Shown: positions 1 through 6,773, counted from the first letter of the stretch. The stretch is DNA of 13,662 bases from CAYMUN01 sp964640775 (GCA_964640775.1 CAZXIT010000021.1:1-13662), one strand, 5' to 3'. Notes: generated by a model not told the origin, from the letters alone. A program made the numbers and translations.

Positions 1-597
1 GCTGGTCAAAATCCCCGCCAGCTTTGGCACGATAAACAGCATGATGCCAAAAAATGCCATCACCGTGACGCTCAAGATGACTATTGGGTACATCATGGCG
101 CTTTTAATTTTTTTGCGAATTGAGGCATCCTGCTCGACCTGCGTAGCCAAGCGTTTTAGAATGTCATCGAGGATACCGCCTTCTTCCCCGGCACGCACCA
201 TGTTGACATAGACGTCGGAAAAGACAGTTGGAAATTTAGCAAAGGCATCGCCAAGCGGCGCGCCGCTTTCAACGTCCCTGGTAATGCTAGCCAGCACCTC
301 TTTGAAAAAAGGCGTGCCGGCATCGGCCTGCAATGCTGACAGAGAACGGGCCAGCGGCACGCCAGCTGAGATCATTGTCGACAGCTGGCGCGTAAAGATG
401 ACAAGGTCGCCGAGCTTGATTTTCTTTTTAGGCCCAAACAGGCCGCTTTTTTTAGGACCTGTCTTGTCGAGCGCTATTAGTACCGGATGTAAATCCTGTC
501 TGTGCAGCAGTGCCAGCAAATCTGCTTTATTGGTTGCTTCGGCACTGCCCGAAACTGTCTTGCCATCTTTGTTAGTCGCTTTGTAGGCAAATCTCAT
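1..597 (-). CDS. pilC: Type IV pilus inner-membrane platform protein PilC / GspF family, N-terminal 199 residues (partial)
   Basis: The reading frame starts at ATG 597-595 and runs off the left edge of the window without a stop, so the C-terminal half is missing. The product would be the inner-membrane platform on which the PilB motor acts during type IV pilus assembly. The start (MRFAYKATNKDGKTVSG) is typical of the family. A type II secretion F domain begins near residue 64 with FTRQLSTMISAGVPL and continues with the glycine/glutamate-rich VRAGEEGGILDDIL near 135-148. A membrane segment lies near residues 168-192. The start is only 2 bp after the pilB stop, and an AGGAAG Shine-Dalgarno lies inside the pilB 3' end, so the two genes are co-transcribed and probably translationally coupled. 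The K-rich stretch at 49-60 lies between the N-terminal strand region and the first F domain. GspF of a type II secretion system is the alternative; context cannot separate the two. Confidence 0.93.
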   Translation of the reverse strand, partial: MRFAYKATNKDGKTVSGSAEATNKADLLALLHRQDLHPVLIALDKTGPKKSGLFGPKKKIKLGDLVIFTRQLSTMISAGVPLARSLSALQADAGTPFFKEVLASITRDVESGAPLGDAFAKFPTVFSDVYVNMVRAGEEGGILDDILKRLATQVEQDASIRKKIKSAMMYPIVILSVTVMAFFGIMLFIVPKLAGILTS

Positions 598-599
598 AG

Positions 600-2408
600 T
601 TATTCTTCCTGGGCCGTAACCCGCAGGACTTCCTCTATAGTCGTCTGCCCTCTCAGGGCCTTGACTAGTCCATCCAGCTGCATGGTTAGCATACCATCGT
701 CAATGGCGGCTTTTTCAATGGCCTCTGAGGTGCTGTTAGTGACAATCATTTTCTGGATCGGCGTAGAATTTTCCAGCACTTCGTAGATTCCTATTCGACC
801 CTTGTAGCCGGTGTGATTGCAGCTGTCACAACCCTCTTCGTGAGCCTTCCATAGCCGGCCAATAGTGCCGGCAGTACTGCTGAGCTGGTCGGTGTCCGCC
901 CCCTTGCCGCCACTTGATTTGCCGATACCGTCTTTGAGGGCGGTAGTTTCCAGGTCATGAATTTCCTTGATACCGCCGTTGTCATCGAGGCGGAATGATT
1001 TGACAAGCTGCTTGAGAACAGCAGGATCAGGCTCGTAAGCCTCCCGGCAATCAACACATAGCCGGCGCACCAAGCGCTGGGCTATGACAACGCGGACGGT
1101 ACTGGCAATCAAGAAGGGCTCGACGCCCATATCCAGCAGGCGGGGCAGGCAAGTAGCGGCATTATTAGTGTGCAGGGTGCTGAATACCAAGTGTCCGGTT
1201 AGGGCAGCCTGGACAGCCAGGTCAGCAGTCTCGCCGTCACGAATCTCGCCGATCATGATGATATTCGGGTCTTGCCGGAGCAGGGCGCGCAGGCCGTTGG
1301 TAAAGGTCATGCCGGCGATCGGATTGACCTGCACCTGGTTGGCGCCAACGACGTGGTATTCTACGGGATCTTCAACAGTCGAGATATTAACATTCGGTGT
1401 ATTGAGTGAGCTGAGCACGCTAAACAGGGTCGTTGATTTGCCGGAACCTGTCGGCCCGGTCACCAGGATCATGCCGTGGGGCTGGATAATAGCCCCCTGC
1501 AAATCCCCGAGTGCTGTGCCCCAAAACCCAAGTTCTGTAAAATCCGCCGGCTTGCTGGATTCATTCAGGATACGCATGACTACCTTTTCACCGTCCAGGA
1601 TGGGCAGAGTGGATACCCTCAGCGCGTAGACCTCGCCGTTTACCTCGACTTTAAAACGGCCGTCCTGCGGCGCTCGATGCTCGTCAATTTTTAAGTTGCT
1701 CAGGATTTTTATACGGCTTACCAGGGCGCCGAGCATCTTGCGGGGCAGTTTATTGGCTTCGCGCAGCATGCCGTCGATACGATAGCGCACCACGACAAAG
1801 TTTTCCCGCGGTTCGATATGGACATCGCTGGCACCAGCTTTGATGCCGTACTCGATCAAGATATTAACCGTCTGGGCCACTGGTGAATTTTCGGCCAGCT
1901 CGCTCTCGTCAACCTCTTCGCTTTCATCAGCTTCGTCTTCTGAAGCGATGACTTTGGTCAGTTCGCTGCTAATATTGCCGCGATACTGATCAAGGGCTGC
2001 CTGCAGCAAACTGCTGGTCGTGATGTGTACTTTCAGGCCGGTGCCCAGCTGTTTTTGCAGGAAATTCAAAGCTTGGATATCATCAGGATCTTCCATAGCT
2101 ACCAGCTTGGTGTCCTCGGCATCGACATCAAAGACCACCGCGTTGTACTGGCGGGCGATACGTTCTGGCAGCAGCTTCAGTACTTCATGTTTGATCTCGC
2201 GGGCTTTGAGCTCGACAAACGGCACCTCAATCTCCTCAGCGTACAGCTCGGTCAGCACCTTTTCGCTCAGCACGCCGTTTTTGATAACTAAATCCTGCAG
2301 CGGTTTTTTATCGGTGGCTTCCTGCTCGTGGAGGGTAGCTAGCTGGGCTTTGCTAACTTGCCCGCTTTTCTCTAGCAATTTCTCTACCAAAGAGTCAGCT
2401 ATGCGCAT
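600..2408 (-). CDS. pilB: Type IV pilus assembly ATPase PilB / GspE family
   Basis: This is the cytoplasmic hexameric motor that hydrolyses ATP to drive pilin polymerisation through PilC. The 602-residue protein has an N-terminal GspE/PilB N1-type domain (about 1-150), then an acidic linker (about 155-173, rich in D and E), then the secretion ATPase core. Visible motifs are the Asp box STVEDPVEY at 343-351, Walker A GPTGSGKST at 318-326, Walker B region RQDPNIIMIGEIRD at 378-391, and the His box TGHLVFSTLHTN at 404-415. The zinc-binding CxxC pairs lie at 451-454 and 527-530. The spacing between the two pairs is about 72 residues, longer than in well-studied GspE proteins; the extra part is Gly/Ser/Asp-rich. 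These motifs, with the Asp and His boxes and the N1 domain, fit an assembly ATPase rather than the retraction ATPase PilT. The gene is followed by pilC after 2 bp. ATG 2408-2406 has a weak AGGGT upstream. Confidence 0.95.
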   Translation of the reverse strand: MRIADSLVEKLLEKSGQVSKAQLATLHEQEATDKKPLQDLVIKNGVLSEKVLTELYAEEIEVPFVELKAREIKHEVLKLLPERIARQYNAVVFDVDAEDTKLVAMEDPDDIQALNFLQKQLGTGLKVHITTSSLLQAALDQYRGNISSELTKVIASEDEADESEEVDESELAENSPVAQTVNILIEYGIKAGASDVHIEPRENFVVVRYRIDGMLREANKLPRKMLGALVSRIKILSNLKIDEHRAPQDGRFKVEVNGEVYALRVSTLPILDGEKVVMRILNESSKPADFTELGFWGTALGDLQGAIIQPHGMILVTGPTGSGKSTTLFSVLSSLNTPNVNISTVEDPVEYHVVGANQVQVNPIAGMTFTNGLRALLRQDPNIIMIGEIRDGETADLAVQAALTGHLVFSTLHTNNAATCLPRLLDMGVEPFLIASTVRVVIAQRLVRRLCVDCREAYEPDPAVLKQLVKSFRLDDNGGIKEIHDLETTALKDGIGKSSGGKGADTDQLSSTAGTIGRLWKAHEEGCDSCNHTGYKGRIGIYEVLENSTPIQKMIVTNSTSEAIEKAAIDDGMLTMQLDGLVKALRGQTTIEEVLRVTAQEE

Positions 2409-2473
2409 AGCTGTACCCTATGGCTCACAACAGTTCCGTGTTTATGTTTTAGAAGTTCACCCATCCTGGACCC

Positions 2474-2479
2474 ATTCTA
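2474..2479 (-). promoter_or_regulatory. Possible -10 box for the pilBC operon
   Basis: In the 119-bp gap between the methyltransferase gene and pilB, the minus strand reads TAGAAT, five of six matches to the sigma70 -10 consensus, about 65 bp before the pilB start. No good -35 lies 16-18 bp upstream (TTCTGG is the hexamer at 17 bp). The pil genes may instead be read through from the methyltransferase gene on the same strand. Confidence 0.25.
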
Positions 2480-2527
2480 GCAACTCCCCCCAAAAACCAG
2501 AAGCGTTTTCCTTGAGGGTGAAAGCGG

Positions 2528-3019
2528 CTAAACCTTATAGACTCGCACTTGGCCGAGCTGCTTTATCGGTCGCAAGTTGGGAAAAACAAAGTAATTGGAG
2601 ATAATATGCGCCCCCGGAGGCAGCTCGGCAGATAATTTTCGTTCCAAGCGCGGCATAATATGTGTAACGGCGTATAGCGTTATGACGTTATAGCCTGAGA
2701 CATCATATCCCCAAAAACTGCCCCACAAGACGCGTGCCTTGCCCTGCAAGCCAGCCCGCTTTATAGCTCGGCGGGAACGTACCACTAGCCAGGGGTTCAG
2801 TTCAATCCCGTCCACTTGGCAGCCCTGCTGAGCCAGCGAAATGACCAGTCTGCCATCGCCGGATCCCATATCCAAAATACGTTCTGGCGAATAGCTTTTT
2901 ATCAGTTTGAGCATTTGATCAGTGCTTTTGCCGTCGCTCGCCACGTATGGCGCTCCCTGCAGCCCAAATGCCAGCAATCCGGCGAGTCCAATGATACTTA
3001 AGAGTATGATAGCCAGCAT
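2528..3019 (-). CDS. Membrane-anchored class I SAM methyltransferase, FAM173/ATPSCKMT-like (putative protein-lysine methyltransferase)
   Basis: This 163-residue protein begins with one hydrophobic segment (residues 1-20), then has a compact Rossmann methyltransferase fold. Motif I is ILDMGSGDGR at 48-57, and the acidic SAM-ribose loop is DGIELNPWLV at 70-79. The arrangement resembles the small FAM173 family, whose human members methylate lysine on mitochondrial proteins such as the ATP synthase c-ring. Shared traits are the anchor followed by a PYVAS segment, the short ~140-residue domain, WGSFWGYDVSGYN near 99-111, then a PRLERKLSAELPPGA stretch and an aromatic/proline SNYFVFPNLRP end near 141-151. 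I infer this from memory of the family; the substrate is unknown. The gene lies upstream of pilB on the same strand and divergent from recA. No Shine-Dalgarno precedes ATG 3019-3017; a TATAAT lies 7 bp before it, suggesting a leaderless mRNA. Confidence 0.75.
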   Translation of the reverse strand: MLAIILLSIIGLAGLLAFGLQGAPYVASDGKSTDQMLKLIKSYSPERILDMGSGDGRLVISLAQQGCQVDGIELNPWLVVRSRRAIKRAGLQGKARVLWGSFWGYDVSGYNVITLYAVTHIMPRLERKLSAELPPGAHIISNYFVFPNLRPIKQLGQVRVYKV

Positions 3020-3026
3020 ATCGAGT

Positions 3027-3059
3027 ATTATATTAAATAATTCTTAAAAAGGCCGTCAA
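3027..3059 (-). promoter_or_regulatory. Candidate promoter giving a near-leaderless mRNA for the FAM173-like gene
   Basis: On the minus strand a perfect TATAAT (3032-3027) ends 7 nt before the ATG at 3019. The best -35 is TTGACG (3059-3054), but the 21-bp spacer is longer than the usual 16-19. A start point 7-8 nt after the -10 would fall at or one base before the A of ATG. Confidence 0.4.
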
Positions 3060-3074
3060 ACTAAACATTAGTAA

Positions 3075-3103
3075 TTTCTTTCGGCGTGCCCGGTCGCTAT
3101 AGT
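3075..3103 (+). promoter_or_regulatory. Candidate recA promoter
   Basis: A TATAGT hexamer (3098-3103) is the best -10. The hexamer 17 bp upstream is TTTCTT (3075-3080), a poor -35. It overlaps the start of a pair of 10-bp near-repeats (3100-3120) that may be an operator. A second -10-like TAAAAT lies at 3106-3111. The leader to the recA ATG would be about 60-65 nt and carries a strong Shine-Dalgarno at 3162-3167. Confidence 0.35.
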
Positions 3104-3120
3104 GCTAAAATAGTACTAAA
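3100..3120 (+). repeat. Tandem 11-bp-period direct repeat in the recA promoter region
   Basis: TAGTGCTAAAA is followed immediately by TAGTACTAAA, a 10-bp unit repeated with one mismatch and a period of 11 bp, about one helical turn. The second copy contains the palindrome TAGTACTA. Location at the presumed -10/+1 region of recA suggests an operator, but it does not match the LexA boxes I know well. Confidence 0.5.
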
Positions 3121-3173
3121 GTTGGAGCACGTTTCAGACACTGTGACAGCGTAATTTACCCGGGAGGTTTAAC

Positions 3174-4253
3174 ATGGCAGATACTAAAACAGCAGCGACG
3201 ACCCAGCCGCTCAAAGAAACTAAATCGGCAAAAGACACAGCGGCCAAAAGTACCAGTATTGCTGATGGCAAATCCAAGGCTTTGGACCTGGCGGTCGAAA
3301 GCATTGAAAAGCAGTTCGGCAAAGGTTCGATTATGAAAATGGGTGAGGTACACGCCGGCAGCGTCGAATGTATCCCAACTGGAGCGCTCAGCCTCGACAT
3401 TGCCCTTGGCGGCGGTATCCCCAAAGGCCGGGTTATCGAAATCTATGGGCCGGAGAGCTCTGGCAAGACGACGCTCACCTTGCACGCTATCGCCCAGGTT
3501 CAGCGAGCCGGCGGCACAGCAGCTTTTATCGATGCCGAACACGCCCTCGACCCCGCCTATGCCAAGCGGATTGGCGTTGATGTCGAAAACCTCTTGCTCA
3601 GCCAGCCGGATAATGGCGAGCAAGCTCTGGAAATCGTCGAGACCCTGGTGCGTTCCAATGCCGTTGACTTAATTGTGGTTGACTCCGTAGCCGCGCTGGT
3701 ACCGCGAGCTGAGATCGAGGGTGAAATGGGCGACAGCCACATGGGCCTGCAGGCTCGGCTGATGAGCCAGGCATTGCGCAAACTAACCGGCGTCATCAGC
3801 CGCAGCAAGGGCACCGTGATATTCATCAACCAGATCCGCATGAAAATTGGTGTCATGTTTGGCAACCCCGAAACGACTACCGGCGGCAATGCCCTGAAGT
3901 TTTATGCTTCTGTACGCATGGACATTCGCCGGATTGGCCAGATCAAACAGGGCGAAGAAATCATTGGCAACCGCACACGCGTCAAAGTTGTTAAAAATAA
4001 GATTGCCCCGCCATTTCGCCAGGCAGAGTTTGATATCATGTACAACCAAGGCATCAGCGCGAGCGGCGATATACTTGATTTAGCAGCTGACCGCGGTATT
4101 GTTGAAAAATCCGGCGCTTGGTATGCCTACAATGACGCCAAAATTGGCCAGGGCCGGGAAGCTAGCAAGACCTATCTCGAGGAAAACCCCAAAGTCATAG
4201 CTGAGATTACCAAAAAAATCCTTGCCGCCGACCTCGCCAGCGCCAAAGAATAG
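3174..4253 (+). CDS. recA: Recombinase RecA
   Basis: RecA is the ATP-dependent strand-exchange protein of homologous recombination and the co-protease for SOS repressors. The 359-residue product shows Walker A GPESSGKT at 92-99, the catalytic glutamate in DAEHALDP at about residue 122, Walker B LIVVDSVAAL at 166-175, and the DNA-binding L2 loop GNPETTTGGNALKFYAS at 230-246. The family core starts near residue 33 (SKALDLAVESIEKQFGKGS). Before it lies a 30-residue Ala/Thr/Lys-rich extension that most RecA proteins lack. The C-terminus ends KKILAADLASAKE, without the long acidic tail of E. coli RecA. The start at 3174 is supported by GGGAGG at 3162-3167. It is followed by a NUDIX gene 20 bp downstream and then recX, so the three probably form one operon. 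The divergent upstream gene is the methyltransferase. Confidence 0.98.
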   Translation: MADTKTAATTQPLKETKSAKDTAAKSTSIADGKSKALDLAVESIEKQFGKGSIMKMGEVHAGSVECIPTGALSLDIALGGGIPKGRVIEIYGPESSGKTTLTLHAIAQVQRAGGTAAFIDAEHALDPAYAKRIGVDVENLLLSQPDNGEQALEIVETLVRSNAVDLIVVDSVAALVPRAEIEGEMGDSHMGLQARLMSQALRKLTGVISRSKGTVIFINQIRMKIGVMFGNPETTTGGNALKFYASVRMDIRRIGQIKQGEEIIGNRTRVKVVKNKIAPPFRQAEFDIMYNQGISASGDILDLAADRGIVEKSGAWYAYNDAKIGQGREASKTYLEENPKVIAEITKKILAADLASAKE

Positions 4254-4273
4254 GCCACCGGGGAATAGCCATA

Positions 4274-4810
4274 ATGTCTGGCAATGACTTGTCAAAACTG
4301 CACCATCCGCCAATTATGGTTGTCAACCAGGACGATGTACCAATCGGCAGCGCCTCATTAGATGAAATTCACCAGCAGGGCTTGCTGCACCGAATCGTTT
4401 TCGTAATTGTCAAAGACCATGCCGGCAAAATCCTCCTGCAGCGCAGGAGCGAGTACGTCGCGACCTACCAAAATTGCTGGGATGTCTCAGCCGCCGGCCA
4501 TGTTGACGAGGGGGAGGATTACCTGCCTGCCGCCAAGCGCGAACTCGGCGAAGAGCTTGGTTTGAGCGGTTTAGACTTGGAAGAAATTGGTGCCTATGAG
4601 GGCTATCGCAAGCTTGATAATCGTACGTTTCACCAATTTAATCGATTCTATAGTGTAGTAATTTCCAGCAATACCCCGCTGCACCCAAATCCCCTAGAGG
4701 TGACCAACACCAAATGGTTTACTGGACGGCAAGTGAGGCAGTTAACCAGGGATCACCCCGACCAAGTTACCAATGGCCTGTGCGACGCTATCGAGCGAAA
4801 CTATATATGA
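4274..4810 (+). CDS. NUDIX hydrolase, YfcD/IPP-isomerase-like subgroup
   Basis: This 178-residue protein carries a complete Nudix box, Gx5Ex7REUxEExGU, from G75 to L97 (GHVDEGE, then RELGEELGL). The layout HRIVFVIVKDHAGKILLQRRS before the box, and the FHQFNRFYSVV and TKWFT segments after it, resemble the IDI/YfcD branch. The catalytic cysteine of type 1 IPP isomerase sits just before the box as CGH; here it is AGH, so hydrolysis of a nucleoside or other diphosphate is more likely than isomerisation. The substrate cannot be told. GGGGA at 4260-4264 supports the ATG at 4274. The stop overlaps the recX start (ATGA, 4807-4810), implying translational coupling inside recA-NUDIX-recX. Confidence 0.9.
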   Translation: MSGNDLSKLHHPPIMVVNQDDVPIGSASLDEIHQQGLLHRIVFVIVKDHAGKILLQRRSEYVATYQNCWDVSAAGHVDEGEDYLPAAKRELGEELGLSGLDLEEIGAYEGYRKLDNRTFHQFNRFYSVVISSNTPLHPNPLEVTNTKWFTGRQVRQLTRDHPDQVTNGLCDAIERNYI

Positions 4811-5418
4811 AAATCACCGCTATCAAACAGCAAGTCAAGCGGCAGGGCCGATATTCAATTTTTTTAGAAGGGAAGTACGCTTTTTCATTAAGCGACCAAG
4901 CCTTGCTTGAGAGTCAGCTCACCAAAGGCCAGGAATTAACTGACCAGCAGGTCGCCGCATTTAAACAGCTTTCTGTTGATGACAAGATCTACAATAATGC
5001 TTTGGGATTCATTGCCCTCAGACCGCGCAGTACCTGGGAAATGCAGCAGTATCTGCTGCGAAAAGATTGCTCCCCTACCCTGTCGCATAGCATACTTAAC
5101 AAGTTAAGTAATAACAATTTGCTGAATGACCAGACATTCGCGGCCAGCTGGGTAGCCAATCGCCGGATGTTGAAGCCCACTTCCCGGCGCCGTTTGTCTC
5201 AGGAACTGCGTGCCAAGCGCGTGCCGGATGACATCATCGAGCAGGTGCTAAAAGAAGACGGTACCGACGAGGCAGTACTTCTAGAGGTGCTGATCCCCAG
5301 GAAACGCAAACAATCCCGATATCAAGATGACAAAAAACTGATGCAGTATCTGGCCGGACAGGGGTTCCAATACGGCGACATCAAAGCTGCGCTTCAAGCT
5401 GCAAAAGACCTGCCCTAG
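4807..5418 (+). CDS. recX: Regulatory protein RecX
   Basis: RecX binds RecA filaments and limits (or in some species stabilises) their growth. The 203-residue product begins MKITAIKQQVKRQGRYSIFL and shows the three-helix RecX repeats: ALGFIALRPRSTWEMQQYL at 65-83, then NDQTFAASWVANRR and RRLSQELRAKRVPDDII at 107-144, and DDKKLMQYLAGQGFQYGDI at 174-192. I chose ATG 4807 because family members begin in this way and because it overlaps the NUDIX stop by ATGA. The frame stays open upstream to 4714, but those residues are a shadow of the NUDIX gene. The stop lies 4 bp from the stop of the convergent PRC-barrel gene. Confidence 0.92.
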   Translation: MKITAIKQQVKRQGRYSIFLEGKYAFSLSDQALLESQLTKGQELTDQQVAAFKQLSVDDKIYNNALGFIALRPRSTWEMQQYLLRKDCSPTLSHSILNKLSNNNLLNDQTFAASWVANRRMLKPTSRRRLSQELRAKRVPDDIIEQVLKEDGTDEAVLLEVLIPRKRKQSRYQDDKKLMQYLAGQGFQYGDIKAALQAAKDLP

Positions 5419-5422
5419 AAAG

Positions 5423-5941
5423 CTATCCAGCCGTTGCTGCCGCGGCTGCCGGCGCATGTTTCAGCAGCTCGCTAATGATGACCCGTTTAGGAGTAATCTC
5501 GACGATTTGAGAGCGGTCAATACTCAGCGAACCACCGCTAAAGCTTTTTATTAAAGACTGAGAGACATAGATTTTTTGGACAAACATTGTCTCCATCTCG
5601 GTGGCAAAGTCACTCACCTTGCCAACTTTTTCCCCGTCGCTGGTTTCTACCTGCTTGCCTATCAGTTCAAACCCCAATTCCAATACTTCTTTGAGCCGGA
5701 CGAGTTCGTCGGCTTCTACCAGCACATCGTGATCATTGACGACATAACCATCTCGCATAATGTCCCGAATATCCTGACATAACAGGATAAGCTCTTTTTT
5801 CTCAAATTGGTCCTGGCAATAAAATCCCTCAATTTTGAGGTTATTGGGGTTAAATATGGCACCGGTAACCTTGGCAATTGGACCGCTCGTCCTGAGTGAC
5901 AAGACGGATTTATCGAGTAAAGTTTTGCTGAGCTGCAACAT
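5423..5941 (-). CDS. PRC-barrel domain protein, probably two PRC-like modules
   Basis: The 172-residue protein looks like two PRC-barrel-type beta modules. The first spans about 14-75 (SLRTSGPIAKVTGAIFNPNN, then LKIEGFYC). The second spans about 90-158 (IGKQVETSDGEKVGKVSDFA, then a QIVEITPKRVII end). It finishes in an alanine-rich tail, APAAAAATAG. PRC barrels occur in RimM, photosystem H subunits and many small proteins of unknown role, often as protein- or RNA-binding adaptors. No enzyme residues are seen. A good promoter (CTGACA, 18 bp, TATACT) sits so that transcription would start at the ATG itself. The upstream membrane-protein gene is 32 bp away on the same strand, so some read-through is likely. 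Confidence 0.75.
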   Translation of the reverse strand: MLQLSKTLLDKSVLSLRTSGPIAKVTGAIFNPNNLKIEGFYCQDQFEKKELILLCQDIRDIMRDGYVVNDHDVLVEADELVRLKEVLELGFELIGKQVETSDGEKVGKVSDFATEMETMFVQKIYVSQSLIKSFSGGSLSIDRSQIVEITPKRVIISELLKHAPAAAAATAG

Positions 5942-5947
5942 GATCCC

Positions 5948-5977
5948 AGTATAGCGCGAACACGAAGTATCTGTCAG
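5948..5977 (-). promoter_or_regulatory. Sigma70-type promoter predicting a leaderless mRNA for the PRC-barrel gene
   Basis: On the minus strand CTGACA (5977-5972) and TATACT (5953-5948) are separated by 18 bp, each matching consensus at five of six positions. Six bases then separate the -10 from the ATG (5941), so the canonical +1 would be the A of the start codon. The only SD-like bases (GGGA) are too close to the ATG to act normally. The -35 overlaps the stop of the upstream gene. Confidence 0.55.
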
Positions 5978-6645
5978 TCTTTGATATCTTGGCCAAAAAT
6001 CCGCGGCTTGAGCACCAAGAGCCTGAGCAGTACGGTGTGTACGTGCAGCGTAATAGCGCCCAAGGCTACTGCGCTGATCAGGTATAGGATGTCATACAGC
6101 CATCCCGAATCCCCGCTCCCAGCATACGATAGTGCGATAGTGTACGGCAGCAGCAGATGCAAGGTAAAACGCACGTAGAATATCCATACAACTAAACTGG
6201 ATATTCGTACAAACAGGTGCAGCAGCGCTTGCCTGAGCAGTATGTGCCGGTCGGCATGGACATACTTCATTTCCTCTTCCAGCTCGGCCACACTGCGCAG
6301 GGCATTGATCACCGCTAGAATCAAATAGTAGACAATGATGCCAATGCCAGCCCAAAAAATAAACAGCGGCAAGTTGCTGATCAGCACATTTGTGTCAAAT
6401 TTGTGCTCAAAATCAACAAAATTAGTCTCGATGGCGCCGACCTGATGACGCTGACCGGTAAGCAGCAGCTGCCAGCTGCTGCCGTTGTAATGCAGCAGTA
6501 CGGAGGCTCCGGAAACGAGAGCCAGGCTGGCTACCATGGCCACAAAACCACTGAGCCATGATGGCGACAGCAGTACACCGAGCTCATTGAGATCGTCTTT
6601 GGATAGCGACGGGCGTACTTTTCTGCGGGGAGTCTCGTCAATCAT
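5974..6645 (-). CDS. Multi-pass membrane protein of unknown function
   Basis: I do not recognise this 223-residue protein. It has a charged N-terminal cytosolic stretch (1-24) and four likely membrane segments: about 30-51, 90-114, 141-171 (perhaps two short passes or one long one) and 184-212. Between the first two is a mostly polar segment (52-88) that should face outward. Between the second and third is an acidic loop (SVAELEEEMKYVHADRH, 118-134) predicted cytosolic. No catalytic motif stands out. It ends 32 bp before the PRC-barrel gene and reads divergently from the lamin-tail gene. A perfect 21-bp palindrome lies inside the coding region (6462-6482). ATG 6645-6643 has no convincing Shine-Dalgarno. 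Confidence 0.8.
   Translation of the reverse strand: MIDETPRRKVRPSLSKDDLNELGVLLSPSWLSGFVAMVASLALVSGASVLLHYNGSSWQLLLTGQRHQVGAIETNFVDFEHKFDTNVLISNLPLFIFWAGIGIIVYYLILAVINALRSVAELEEEMKYVHADRHILLRQALLHLFVRISSLVVWIFYVRFTLHLLLPYTIALSYAGSGDSGWLYDILYLISAVALGAITLHVHTVLLRLLVLKPRIFGQDIKD
6462..6482. repeat. Perfect 21-bp palindrome (10-bp arms, 1-bp centre) inside a coding region
   Basis: GCAGCAGCTG, then C, then CAGCTGCTGC. It lies within the membrane-protein gene where the codons specify a Ser-Ser-Trp-Gln-Leu-Leu-Leu stretch. It could simply reflect repeated Leu/Ser codons, or be a protein-binding site or a hairpin affecting mRNA. Confidence 0.6.
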
Positions 6646-6773
6646 TGCTGCCGTGTGCCTAATGTTTGATTTTTAGAGCTGTTAATATCTGGCTATAACT
6701 ATAAAAGAAAAAGCTCAGCGTCGCAATAAAATTAAATAATTTAAGGATTGCGGCGTGTTTAAAATGCTGGTGC

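Noticed and set aside
284..586. Plus-strand open frame of about 100 codons
   Set aside because: It is antisense to pilC, whose minus-strand translation is a convincing T2SF protein; the plus frame has no recognisable features.
3141..3149. CTGTGACAG upstream of recA as a LexA box
   Set aside because: E. coli-type boxes need CTG and CAG separated by 10 bases (CTGT-N8-ACAG); here the half-sites are 1 bp apart, and the Cheo-type GAAC-N4-GTTC is not present.
4714..4806. Upstream extension of recX
   Set aside because: It is out-of-frame NUDIX sequence; the ATGA start at 4807 gives the family-typical N-terminus.
5428..5448. CAGCCG/CGGCTG hairpin as a shared terminator between recX and the PRC-barrel gene
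   Set aside because: It lies in PRC coding sequence (alanine codons), and no T run follows on the plus strand.
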